Assembly: GCA_019118745.1 (NCBI GenBank)
Contig: DWYJ01000025.1
Span: 1-45,284 of the forward strand
Length of the DNA: 45,284 nucleotides
Direction: 5' to 3'
From: Candidatus Desulfovibrio gallistercoris
GTDB lineage: Bacteria > Desulfobacterota > Desulfovibrionia > Desulfovibrionales > Desulfovibrionaceae
Position numbers and translations under genes: made by a program. The stretch's first letter is position 1. Every line of letters begins with the position of its first letter. The notes beneath the pieces were generated by a model. That model did not search any database and was not told the DNA's origin. It saw only the letters and a program-made list of their open reading frames with translations. This document shows positions 24,981 to 32,283 of this stretch, one piece after another.

Positions 24981-25280
24981 ATGGTGGATACCCTGCGTTT
25001 TATCAAATATGTACGGAGCTTCATGGATGGCCGCGTGCGGCTGCGTCATCCCGCGCTGCAAGACCGTCAGGTGGCCGCGCTGGCGCAGCAGGGGATAGCC
25101 GCCATCCCCGGCGTGCGTGAGGTGGAGGTCAACCCGCTGAGCGGTTCGGCCCTCCTGCTGTACGACAGCAACCGCCTGAGCCGCGAGCAACTCATGGAGA
25201 TGGGCGTCGCCTGGGCCGTGTGGCTGGATGAGGCGCGTGCCGGGCGCATCGGCCCCCTGCCGCAGGCTGCGGCGGTGTGA
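24981..25280 (+). CDS. Stand-alone HMA2-like metal-associated protein
   Basis: A 99-residue soluble protein. It has FIKYVRSFMDGRVRLRHPAL, with the basic GRVRLRH motif typical of HMA2-type domains in place of CXXC, then AGIPGV-like IAAIPGVREVEVNPLSGSALLLYD, and SREQLMEMGVAWAVWLDEAR. The same pattern occurs in the N terminus of the preceding ATPase, so the two domains are probably related by duplication. It likely works with the ATPase in metal handling or organelle assembly. ATG 24981 has ACGGAG 9 nt upstream; ATG 24942 would add 13 residues. It lies 95 nt after the ATPase stop. Confidence 0.8.
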   Translation: MVDTLRFIKYVRSFMDGRVRLRHPALQDRQVAALAQQGIAAIPGVREVEVNPLSGSALLLYDSNRLSREQLMEMGVAWAVWLDEARAGRIGPLPQAAAV

Positions 25281-25323
25281 GCCGGAGCATACGCTTCGGC
25301 CCACCGGAAGGGCGTGCCCTGCT

Positions 25324-25460
25324 TAGGGCCTATCATGTAAATTTTACTCATTATTTTAGCATAGCCAGTAACTTTGCTGTACGTACCGCGCCTGCCCTGA
25401 GGGGCGGTGCGCCCCGTGTCCCTGTTTTCCCCTTCCCCCCCAACAGACAGCAAATAGCAA
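25324..25460. repeat. Dispersed repeat family A, short form, copy 5
   Basis: Starts TTAGGGCCTATCATGTAAATTTTACTCA and ends CCTTCCCCCCCAACAGACAGCAAATAG; the inner module is absent and the right terminal inverted end is lost (in pieces of no more than twenty bases each these match copies 2 and 4). Together with repeat B copy 7 it fills the 25281-25661 gap, in which no gene is seen. Confidence 0.65.
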
Positions 25461-25555
25461 GTTTTCCCTCCTCCCCGGACCTGCCCTGTGCCGTGCGCTA
25501 TGGGGCAGGTTCCTTTTGGGGGATGTGGGCAAGGGAGGTCCTTTCTTTGCGGGAC

Positions 25556-25634
25556 TCAGGCCGCGCGAGCGGCGGCACGGCGCGCCCGGCCGGAACCAGG
25601 CGGAAAACCGCGTTTTTTCCGTTGTGTAAGGGCA
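25556..25634 (+). repeat. Dispersed repeat family B, fragment (copy 7)
   Basis: The GCGAGCGGCGGCACGGCGCG block and the GCGGAAAACCGCGTTTTTTCC stem are recognisable; both ends are lost. Confidence 0.5.
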
Positions 25635-25661
25635 GCTTCAGCATGGAAATTGGACACGATT

Positions 25662-26573
25662 TCAATGCGAATCCGCTCCAGAAGAGTGGGGCCGCTTGAG
25701 GGAAAGGCGGCTTTCGGAGATGCCCAGGCCCAGCAGCACCAGCCCCATGCCCAGCGCGGCCAGCCAGGTCAGCGGCTCACGCAGCACGAGCATGGCGGTG
25801 ATGACGGCCACCACCGGCACTAGATAGATGTAGACGCTGGTTTTGACGGCTCCCAGGATCTTGATGGAATAATTCCAGGTGGCGAAGCAGAGGGCCGAGG
25901 CCCCCAGCCCCAGAAAGAGCAGGTTGCCCAGCAGCACGGGGTCGGTGAAGCGGGCGAACTCCCAGCGAACGTCGGTGAACGGCAGCACCGGCAGCATGAA
26001 GATCAGCCCCCAGCAGAAGATGCGGCGGGTGGCCTGCACCATGTTGTAGCCGCACTGGCTGACCTTGCGGGTGAAGATGGAGTAAAATGCCCAGGTCAGT
26101 GCCGCCAGGAAGGCCAGCAGGTCCCCCAGCGGATTGAGGCGCAGCACCGCGCCGCTGTTGATGCTGATGCAGATGATGCCGCCCAGCGCGCAGGCAAAGC
26201 CGATGAAGAAGCGGGGATGCAGGCTCTCCCCCAGCAGCAGGCGGGCCAGCAGGGCCGTGAGGAAGGGAGCCGTGGCCACGATGACGGCGGCATTGGCGGC
26301 CAGGGTGTGCGTGAGCGCCACATTTTCGCAGAGGAAATAGAGCGTCACGCCGCAGAGGCCCGCCAGCGCAAAAAGGCCTTCCTCCCGCAGGCTGCGGCTG
26401 CGCAGACGATGCGGACAGGCCAGCGCCAGCGCCACAGCGCCGAGCGCAAAGCGCAGGAAGAGGATCTCCACCGGCGAGAAGCCACGCAACAGCACCTTGG
26501 TGGAAACGAAGGTGGCCCCCCACACAAAGATGGTCAATACAGCGGCCACATGCGCCGTTACACGAGGGCTCAT
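25662..26573 (-). CDS. EamA/DMT-superfamily transporter
   Basis: A 303-residue, ten-helix inner-membrane transporter, distinct from the one at 14751. The N terminus AAVLTIFVWGATFVSTKVLL is the classic EamA start; repeat one continues with PVEILFLRFALGAVAL, TLAANAAVIVATAPFLTALLA and LLGESLHPRFFIG. Repeat two has ALTWAFYSIFTRKV, SALCFATWNYSIKILGAVKT, YLVPVVAVITAMLVLREPL. The substrate is unknown. The start at 26573 is preferred for GGAG 7 nt upstream; a TTG at 26597 would add eight residues. It converges with the HMA2 gene across a repeat-filled gap. Confidence 0.88.
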   Translation of the reverse strand: MSPRVTAHVAAVLTIFVWGATFVSTKVLLRGFSPVEILFLRFALGAVALALACPHRLRSRSLREEGLFALAGLCGVTLYFLCENVALTHTLAANAAVIVATAPFLTALLARLLLGESLHPRFFIGFACALGGIICISINSGAVLRLNPLGDLLAFLAALTWAFYSIFTRKVSQCGYNMVQATRRIFCWGLIFMLPVLPFTDVRWEFARFTDPVLLGNLLFLGLGASALCFATWNYSIKILGAVKTSVYIYLVPVVAVITAMLVLREPLTWLAALGMGLVLLGLGISESRLSLKRPHSSGADSH

Positions 26574-26734
26574 GCCCGCACTCCGGTGGAGGGACAAGGG
26601 GTTTTCAGCATGAGGTCACGATGTCTTCCACGCAAGTAAAACATGCTCGCCATTATGCGTCGCCTTCCTTGTCGCTTTCTCTCTACTGCTTATTGGGGGG
26701 CCATTGCCCCCAAAGCGAAGAGTGCCGGCAGACC

Positions 26735-27661
26735 CTAGCGGGCGCGGGTCATTGCGGCGTGGCGTTCCAGCCCCAGTTCGATGAGGCGTTCCAGCAGCTG
26801 GCCGAAATCGAGCCCGGCGACGGCCGCCTCCTGCGGCACGAGGCTGGTGGACGTCATGCCCGGCAGGGTGTTGACCTCCAGCAGGTGGAGGCTGTCGTCC
26901 GCGCCGAGGATGAAGTCCGCCCGGCTGTAGCCCGCAAGACCGAGCGCCTTGTGCGCGGCCAGCGCGATACGCCGCACTTCGGCGGTCACGGCGTCGGGCA
27001 GGGGCGCGGGGCAGAGCTCGCGTGCGCCGCCCTTGGCGTACTTGCTGGTGAAATCAAAGAATTGCCCGGCCACGGGCTCGATGAGGATGGGGGCCAGCGC
27101 TTCCTCGCCCAGCACGCCGCAGGTGACCTCTCGTCCCGTCAGCTGCGGTTCGATGATGGCGCACTCCCCGGCGTTGAAGATCTCGTCAAGGATGGGGGCG
27201 AGTTCCTCCGGGCTGGCGGCCCGGCCCAGATGCAGAGAGGAGCCGCCGGTGTTGCTCTTGGCGAAGACCGGCCAGCCGAAGGGCGGTTGCCAGTCGGGAG
27301 CGGGACGCTGCGGCAGCAGGGCCCAGTCGGCCGTGGGCAGACCGGCCTGCCGGAAGATCTGCTTGGCGGCAGCCTTGTTGAGGGCCAGAAAGGAGCCCGC
27401 CGGTCCGGAGCCCTGATAGGGGCAGCCCACGCGTTCCAGCATGGCCTGCACGAGGCCGTCCTCGCCCGGCGCGCCGTGCAGGTTGATGAAGGCAAAATCA
27501 TGCGCCCGCGCGCAGTCCAGCAGCGTGTCGAAGCTGTCCAGCAGGTCGAAGAAGGTCACGCTGTGGCCACGCTGCTCCAGCGCAGCCTGTATGCCGCGCG
27601 CGCCGGACAGGGAGATCTCCCGCTCAGAGGACCAGCCGCCCGCAATCAAAAGAATCTTCAT
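26735..27661 (-). CDS. ddl: D-alanine--D-alanine ligase
   Basis: A 308-residue ATP-grasp ligase making D-Ala-D-Ala for peptidoglycan. Motifs: LIAGGWSSEREISLSGARG at the N terminus, INLHGAPGEDGLVQAMLE, FAKSNTGGSSLHLG, TCGVLGEE, and the active-site end LLEVNTLPGMTSTSLVPQEA. The family length is about 300-370. The start ATG at 27661 lies inside the upstream HD gene (38-nt overlap), so translation is probably coupled. The TAG stop lies in CAGACCCTAG, the same string found at the end of repeat A copy 1, so a decayed repeat end may lie at about 26700-26737. Works downstream of alr. Confidence 0.94.
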   Translation of the reverse strand: MKILLIAGGWSSEREISLSGARGIQAALEQRGHSVTFFDLLDSFDTLLDCARAHDFAFINLHGAPGEDGLVQAMLERVGCPYQGSGPAGSFLALNKAAAKQIFRQAGLPTADWALLPQRPAPDWQPPFGWPVFAKSNTGGSSLHLGRAASPEELAPILDEIFNAGECAIIEPQLTGREVTCGVLGEEALAPILIEPVAGQFFDFTSKYAKGGARELCPAPLPDAVTAEVRRIALAAHKALGLAGYSRADFILGADDSLHLLEVNTLPGMTSTSLVPQEAAVAGLDFGQLLERLIELGLERHAAMTRAR

Positions 27662-28289
27662 GTAATGAGCACCCCAGATGCGCCTCGAAAGCGCGTTCGA
27701 TAGTGAGTCCCTGCTGATGGGAGGCCTGTATGCCCGCGCGGGCGGCCTCGGTGCGCCCGTAGCGTTCCAGCAGGTCGGCAAAGCGTTCATCCAGCGTGAC
27801 GCACTGGTCATGCCGGGTGCGCTTGTCGGCATACAGGATGAAAAAGGGCAGCGTACACAGGCGCGCGCCGTCGTCCACGGGGATGCGCCACGGCCAGTGG
27901 ACATGCAGCATGACCCCCTGGGCCACGGCATGATGGCGCGTCTCCGCCACCACCCAGCTCGCGCCGAGGTGGGCATGCCCCGCGCCGTACTGGATGCTGT
28001 AGGCCTTGGCCAGATCGTGCAGGAGACCGGCCGCCTTTACCTGCGCCACGTCCACGCGATAGCCGCGGGCCGCCGCCCGGTGGGCCAGCGTGCAGGCGAT
28101 ATGCGCCACCACCTTGCAATGACGGCGGATATGGGGCGGCATGGCGTATTTTTCCCACAGGGCCACGCAGGCCGCCTCATCGGGCGCGGGCGGCTGCGGC
28201 ACGCCGGGCGCAAGCGTCGGCTCCGGCAGATGCGAGTAGGGATGGGGGAAAAGGGGCCCGGTATCGCTGGGGGGCATGAGCACTGACAT
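27624..28289 (-). CDS. HD-domain phosphohydrolase-like protein
   Basis: A 221-residue soluble protein with an HD domain: first His in RRHCKVVAHIACTLAH, the HD pair in KAAGLLHDLAKAYSIQ (H91, D92), and further histidines in GAGHAHLGASWV and RHHAVAQGVMLHVHW that could complete a metal site. HD proteins hydrolyse nucleotides or other phosphoesters; this one resembles small HDIG proteins of unknown substrate. It overlaps the downstream ddl by 38 nt. No Shine-Dalgarno precedes ATG 28289, but a promoter-like sequence places its -10 box 7 nt upstream, suggesting a leaderless message. Confidence 0.82.
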   Translation of the reverse strand: MSVLMPPSDTGPLFPHPYSHLPEPTLAPGVPQPPAPDEAACVALWEKYAMPPHIRRHCKVVAHIACTLAHRAAARGYRVDVAQVKAAGLLHDLAKAYSIQYGAGHAHLGASWVVAETRHHAVAQGVMLHVHWPWRIPVDDGARLCTLPFFILYADKRTRHDQCVTLDERFADLLERYGRTEAARAGIQASHQQGLTIERAFEAHLGCSLHEDSFDCGRLVL

Positions 28290-28296
28290 GGGACGG

Positions 28297-28325
28297 AGTA
28301 TGCCACTGCCTCGCCGCCTTGGCAA
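28297..28325 (-). promoter_or_regulatory. Possible leaderless promoter of the HD-ddl pair
   Basis: Minus strand TTGCCA (28320-28325), 17-nt spacer, CATACT (28297-28302), then exactly 7 nt to the ATG at 28289. Confidence 0.5.
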
Positions 28326-28368
28326 GGAAGGGCGCAGGGCCGCAGCCGGCCGGGCCCGTTTGCAGAAC

Positions 28369-28461
28369 GTGGAAGACAAAAGCGAGCGGAAAAAGCGCGC
28401 TTTTTCCGCGAAACGCCAGGCCGTATGGTTTGATGCGCAAAGCGTTTCAAGCGGGAAGGGC
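28369..28461 (+). repeat. Dispersed repeat family B, fragment (copy 8)
   Basis: Right two thirds of the element: AGCGGAAAAAGCGCGCTTTTTCCGC stem (read in two halves), CGAAACGCCAGGCCGTATGG and GCGCAAAGCGTTTCAAGCGG. It abuts repeat A copy 3 directly. Confidence 0.65.
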
Positions 28462-28462
28462 C

Positions 28463-28757
28463 TAGGGCTTATTAACTAAAATTTCCAAGTAATTTCAATT
28501 GATAAGGAAAAACTATCCACATTTCATTTGTCTTTGGGCGGGGTCGCCTCGCGTCCCGGACTCTTCCTCCGGTAAAAGCGCGCTGGGGAAAGGATGGGGG
28601 CTTGGGGGGAAGGGAAACCTCTCGCGCCGGCGGCGAACGAAAGGCGGCCCGCAGGGCCGTGCCCGTTAGGCGACGTAGGAGCCTTACGGGCATCGACAGC
28701 AGAGCAAAGGGTTTCCCTTCCCCCCAAACAGGCAGTAAATAGTGTTGACAGGCCCTA
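28463..28757. repeat. Dispersed repeat family A, long form, copy 3
   Basis: Starts TAGGGCTTATTAACT and ends TGTTGACAGGCCCTA. The inner module is bounded by CTTGGGGGGAAGGGAAACC and GGTTTCCCTTCCCCCCAA as in copy 2. The whole gap 28290-28967 holds this element, repeat B copy 8 and the terminator below; no gene is seen. Confidence 0.82.
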
Positions 28758-28793
28758 AAAGACCAAGGCCGCCCCGCATATTGCGGGACGGCC
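28757..28793 (-). terminator. Terminator-like hairpin downstream of flagellin
   Basis: Stem arms 28767-28778 and 28782-28793 with one mismatch, loop of 3 nt. On the minus strand it is followed by TTGGTCTTTT. It lies about 175 bp beyond the flagellin stop and touches the end of repeat A copy 3. Confidence 0.7.
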
Positions 28794-28967
28794 TCGACGG
28801 GAAGTGACCGGAACATCCACGGTCCGTGTCATTCCGGCGGGAGTTAGGCTTCTCCCGCTGACAGGTGAACCGTCAAGATGCGGTAAACTGTCCTATCGGA
28901 CGGACAGGAGAGAACTTGAGGGGCATGGAGAAAATATTTTTCATTTTTTTCTGGGCCTGCGGTGGGA

Positions 28968-30386
28968 TCAGCCGATGAGGCGGCTGGCGACCATACTCGG
29001 CAGGGAATTGGCCTGCGCCAGCATGGAGAGCGCCGCTTGGGACAGGACCTGATTGCGGACGAAGGTCTGCATCTCCTGCGCCACATCCACATCGGAGATG
29101 CGGGACTCGGAGGCGGCGGTGTTCTCGCTCTGCACGGTGAGGTTGGTGACGGTATTTTCCAGCCGGTTCTGCAGGCCGCCCAGGTAGGTGCGGATCTCGG
29201 CATGCCGCTCCAGCGCGCCGTTGACGCGGGTCAGGCTCGTCTGCGCGTTGTTCTGGGTGGTGATGTCGGCATTGGCCAGCCCCAGGCCCGCCAGTGTGGC
29301 GTTGGACTTGTCGATGACGTAATAATCCTCGGCGGAGTCGTTGCCCGTGCCGAAGTGGATGAGCACCTTGCCCGGGGCGGGATCGCCGGGTATGGCGGTC
29401 TGCCCGCCCGCCTGCGCGCCGTTGGGGTTGTCCTTGACGCTGACCGGGCCGAAAACGACGCCGACGCCCATATTGGACCAGCTGCCGATGACCAGATTGC
29501 CGTTGCCGCCCACATTGGCGTTGGCGATGTTGCCCACATCGTTGCCGTTGAGGATGACGTGCAGGGCGTTGTCCGCCTCGATGCGTACCTCAAGGGAATT
29601 GTTGCCGCCGTTGGCCACGCCGCCCACTGGGCCCTGGACGCTCTGGCCGCCGAGGCTCACCTCCAGTTCGCCCGTGGTGGTGACCCGTGCGGAAAGGCCG
29701 CCGAACTGGAAAAGTTCCGCATGGGCCCCCGCGCCCGCGGTCAGGGCGGGATTGAAGGTCATGGAGAGACTGAAGCCGGCCCCGCCGTTGAGGTTCAGAC
29801 TGGCGGACACGTTGCCCAGCAGGGAGTCCACGGTGGTCAGGTTGCCCCCGCCGGTGAAGACGGTGCCGTTCTGGGTGAGGTTGTTGCCGTTGCCGCTGCT
29901 GTCGGAAAGGTCGTTGAAATTCCATTCCCCCACGGTCTGCTGCGCGAAGCCGCCCATGCCGCCGGCGCCGGCCAGCAGCTTGATGCCGTTGAAATCCGTG
30001 GCCAGCGCGATGCGCGTGATCTCCGAGCCCATAGCCTGGAACTCGCTGTCGATCATGAGCCGCTGCACGGAATCATAGGTGCCGGTAGCGGCCTGCTCGG
30101 CCAGCTCCTTCATGCGGATGAGCTTTTCTTCGATGACGCCCAGCGCGCCGTCCATGGTCTGGATCATGGAAATGGCGTCATTGGCGTTGCGCACGCCCTG
30201 GTTGAGGGCGCTGATGTCCGCGCGCATGAGCTCGCGCACGGCCAGTCCCGCGGGATCGTCGGCGGACTCCTCGATGCGCAGACCGGAAGAAAGGCGGCGC
30301 GTCGAGTCCGACAGCGCCTGGAAATGGGCCGAGAGCGTATTGGCCACCTGGCTGGCCGAGAGATTGTGCAAAAGCGATATGGGCAT
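28968..30386 (-). CDS. Flagellin with LamG/lectin-like central insertion
   Basis: A 472-residue filament protein. Conserved N-terminal D0/D1 domain (1-about 140) with QALSDSTRRLSSGLRIEESA and DPAGLAVRELMRADI; C-terminal D1/D0 domain (about 375-472) with TSLTRVNGALERHAEIR, SRISDVDVAQEMQTFVRNQV and SMLAQANSLPSMVASRLIG. Between them, about 151-355, lies a domain beginning VGEWNFNDLSDSSGNGNNL and rich in alternating beta-strand segments (FSLSMTFNP, NSLEVRIEAD, LHVILNGNDVG), the pattern of a LamG/concanavalin-like jelly roll. This would be displayed on the filament surface. A GGGGGGAG Shine-Dalgarno lies 8 nt before the ATG inside a hairpin. The gene follows mltB by 45 nt. Calling it fliC is reasonable, but paralogs may exist. 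Confidence 0.9.
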   Translation of the reverse strand: MPISLLHNLSASQVANTLSAHFQALSDSTRRLSSGLRIEESADDPAGLAVRELMRADISALNQGVRNANDAISMIQTMDGALGVIEEKLIRMKELAEQAATGTYDSVQRLMIDSEFQAMGSEITRIALATDFNGIKLLAGAGGMGGFAQQTVGEWNFNDLSDSSGNGNNLTQNGTVFTGGGNLTTVDSLLGNVSASLNLNGGAGFSLSMTFNPALTAGAGAHAELFQFGGLSARVTTTGELEVSLGGQSVQGPVGGVANGGNNSLEVRIEADNALHVILNGNDVGNIANANVGGNGNLVIGSWSNMGVGVVFGPVSVKDNPNGAQAGGQTAIPGDPAPGKVLIHFGTGNDSAEDYYVIDKSNATLAGLGLANADITTQNNAQTSLTRVNGALERHAEIRTYLGGLQNRLENTVTNLTVQSENTAASESRISDVDVAQEMQTFVRNQVLSQAALSMLAQANSLPSMVASRLIG

Positions 30387-30394
30387 GTCGTGCT

Positions 30395-30431
30395 CCCCCC
30401 AGGTCCGTCAAGCCGGGGGGGAGACGGCTTG
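30395..30431 (-). promoter_or_regulatory. Flagellin leader with alternative hairpins over the ribosome site
   Basis: In the minus-strand RNA a CCCCCC run can pair with the GGGGGG of the Shine-Dalgarno (30415-30420 with 30395-30400). Alternatively CAAGCC (30426-30431) can pair with GGCTTG (30409-30414), which would loop out the C run and free the ribosome site. The two stems exclude one another. The upstream arm begins immediately after the mltB stop codon. Confidence 0.4.
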
Positions 30432-31562
30432 CTAGAGCTGTTTGGCTACCAGGTCTCCCAGAGCCATGATGGTATTGGCGTAGACGGTGGACTTGTTGTA
30501 CCGCATGAGCAGGGCATGCTGACGTTTGCGGTCTATGCCGGCCCGCCAGCCATGCTTATACAGGTAACAGGAAAGACTTGCAACAGCGTCGGGTATGGTG
30601 AACAGATCAACGCGCCCGTCACCGTCACCGTCCGCGCCGTAGGTGGTGATGTTGGACGGCATGAACTGGCACAGGCCCACCGCGCCGTAGATGGAGCCGG
30701 GCAGGTGCTCGGCGGGGACCTGGTCGCGCAGCATGTGCTCCACGAGGGCGCGCGTCTCCTTGTAGGCCCAGTCGGCACGCTGGGGCATGGTCTCCTTGAG
30801 CCAGTCCAGATGCTTTTCGTAGCCGGGCAGCTGCGGCAGCCACTGGCGGATGCTGTCCGGTTCGCGGCTGACGGCCATGCTGGCCAGGGTATAGAAAGCG
30901 TTCTCCTTGACGTCGCCCAGCACGCGGCCAAGGCGTGTCTCCACGAAGAGCAGGGCCACGGCCACATGGCGCGGCACGCCGTAGCGGCGCTGGGCCTCGT
31001 CGAAGGCCGCCGCGTTCGCCCGGACGAAATCGGCGCAGATGCGGGCATTGGCTTCCGTGACGACGCCCTTGTAGTACTGCTGGCGCGGTTTGCCGCTGGA
31101 CGGGGGCGCCGGCAGGAAGCGGCGGCGGTAGAGCTCCTTCATCTTGCGGCCCATAGGCGACTGGGTGGCTTCCGCCGGCAGGGCGGCAAACAGGGCGGTG
31201 ACCTGCGGGCCGGAGATGCCGTCGGCCGCCAGACGCTGCAAAAGCGGCTGCCAGACGGCAGCGGGCGTTCCGTGCGTGGGGGTCGCGGGAGGCAACGGTT
31301 CAGGCATGGCGCCGGGCGGCACGGGCAGCGCGCCGCTCCGCAGGCCGGAAACGGGGGTGGCCCCCGAAGGGGCCACCTGCTGGGAAGAAAGGGTCTTTTC
31401 TTCCAGACCATCCGTATCGGTCGCTTTTTCCGGAGCTTCCAGGATCGGCGTGCCGATGGGCACGGAACCGTCGTCCGCCGCCTGCGTGCCGCCGCAAGCG
31501 GCAAGGGCCAGACTGCCCACGAGCATGAGGACCAGAAGCGCACGCCTGTACAGTCGCATCAT
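30432..31562 (-). CDS. MltB-type lytic murein transglycosylase lipoprotein
   Basis: A 376-residue peptidoglycan-cleaving enzyme. It has a lipoprotein signal (LVGSLALAACGG, lipobox LAAC) and a disordered Ser/Thr/Pro/Glu linker to about 95, then the MltB catalytic domain with VALLFVETRLGRVLG (catalytic Glu), AFYTLASMAVS, YGAVGLCQFMPSNI, TYGADGDGDGRVDLF and YLYKHGWRAG. It should be anchored to the outer membrane. ATG 31562 shares one base with the stop of the upstream repressor-like gene and has AGGAG 5 nt upstream. Position directly before flagellin suggests a link with local wall opening during flagellar assembly (inference). Confidence 0.9.
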   Translation of the reverse strand: MMRLYRRALLVLMLVGSLALAACGGTQAADDGSVPIGTPILEAPEKATDTDGLEEKTLSSQQVAPSGATPVSGLRSGALPVPPGAMPEPLPPATPTHGTPAAVWQPLLQRLAADGISGPQVTALFAALPAEATQSPMGRKMKELYRRRFLPAPPSSGKPRQQYYKGVVTEANARICADFVRANAAAFDEAQRRYGVPRHVAVALLFVETRLGRVLGDVKENAFYTLASMAVSREPDSIRQWLPQLPGYEKHLDWLKETMPQRADWAYKETRALVEHMLRDQVPAEHLPGSIYGAVGLCQFMPSNITTYGADGDGDGRVDLFTIPDAVASLSCYLYKHGWRAGIDRKRQHALLMRYNKSTVYANTIMALGDLVAKQL

Positions 31563-32254
31563 CACAACTCCTGCATGATCCAGATCACGCGGCCCAGCAG
31601 GCGTTTCTTGAGTTGCTGGGGCGTGAGCCGGGTTTCGGGATACTGGGCGGATTCGGAGCGCAGCAGATAGCCCTCCTGTTCGCCGTCCAGAAAAATCTTG
31701 CGGACCGTCACGCCTTCATGCGGCGCAAAGACGGCATACAGCTTGCCGGAAGTGATCTCCAGATCGTTGCTGTCCACGCCGAAATGGGCCTGGGGCGGCA
31801 GCAGAGGGGCCATGTTGTCGCTGCTCATGCGAAAGACCATGAGCTCGTCCCGCTGCAGGGAACCGGGGATGGCCAGACGCCCCGCCGGAGAGAAGGCGGG
31901 CCGGGGCTTGCTGTCGCTGTAGGGACAGGACATGAGGAAGATGGGACTGATGACGCAACGGGACTGCGGATCGCCGAAATGGGCCGGATCTTCGGCCAGG
32001 CCTTCCGGCTTCTCGCTGGGCACGTAGCCCTTGTCCGTGCGCAGGTACATGGGCCCGGACCCCTGTTTGAGCCAGTCGGGATTGAGGCCGAAACGTTCAA
32101 AAAGCTTCATGAACCAGTCGCCCGGCACGGTGTTGCGTCGCTTGGCATCGGAAATGCTGGACTGTCGGATATCCAGCACGGCGGCAAGCTCCATCTGGGT
32201 TCGGCAGTTGGTGGCCAGCTTGATGCGTTCGTAAACATCTGCAAAGGCAGGCAT
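31562..32254 (-). CDS. CI/S24-like helix-turn-helix regulator lacking the usual protease dyad
   Basis: A 230-residue regulator. The N terminus (1-about 65) is a CI-repressor-type helix-turn-helix: YERIKLATNCRTQMELAAVL, RQSSISDAKRRN, PGDWFMKLFERFGLNPDWL. The C-terminal part resembles the S24/LexA fold: MSSDNMAPLLPPQAHFGVD and GKLYAVFAPHEGVTVRKIF. Where self-cleaving members have D-S-M and V-K, this protein reads D-N-M and V-R, so autoproteolysis looks unlikely (by-eye alignment). Start 32254 is preferred: GGAG lies 6 nt upstream, whereas ATG 32269 lacks one. It is sandwiched between hflC and mltB with one-base overlap to the latter. Its targets are unknown; no other phage gene is near. Confidence 0.82.
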   Translation of the reverse strand: MPAFADVYERIKLATNCRTQMELAAVLDIRQSSISDAKRRNTVPGDWFMKLFERFGLNPDWLKQGSGPMYLRTDKGYVPSEKPEGLAEDPAHFGDPQSRCVISPIFLMSCPYSDSKPRPAFSPAGRLAIPGSLQRDELMVFRMSSDNMAPLLPPQAHFGVDSNDLEITSGKLYAVFAPHEGVTVRKIFLDGEQEGYLLRSESAQYPETRLTPQQLKKRLLGRVIWIMQEL

Positions 32255-32283
32255 GGCTATCTCCGTCATGCGCGCGGCGCGCG

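Noticed and set aside
28472-28690. Short reading frame MPVRLLRRLTGTA repeated at about 5764, 22417 and 28690 on the minus strand, looking like a conserved small protein
   Set aside because: The shared start comes from the identity of repeat family A. After about 13-25 residues the copies differ by frame, so there is no coding selection. Treated as repeat DNA.
31562-32254. Prophage remnant around the CI-like regulator
   Set aside because: All neighbours are chromosomal housekeeping genes (hflKC, mltB) with overlapping operon junctions; no phage structural, integrase or attachment sequence is visible.
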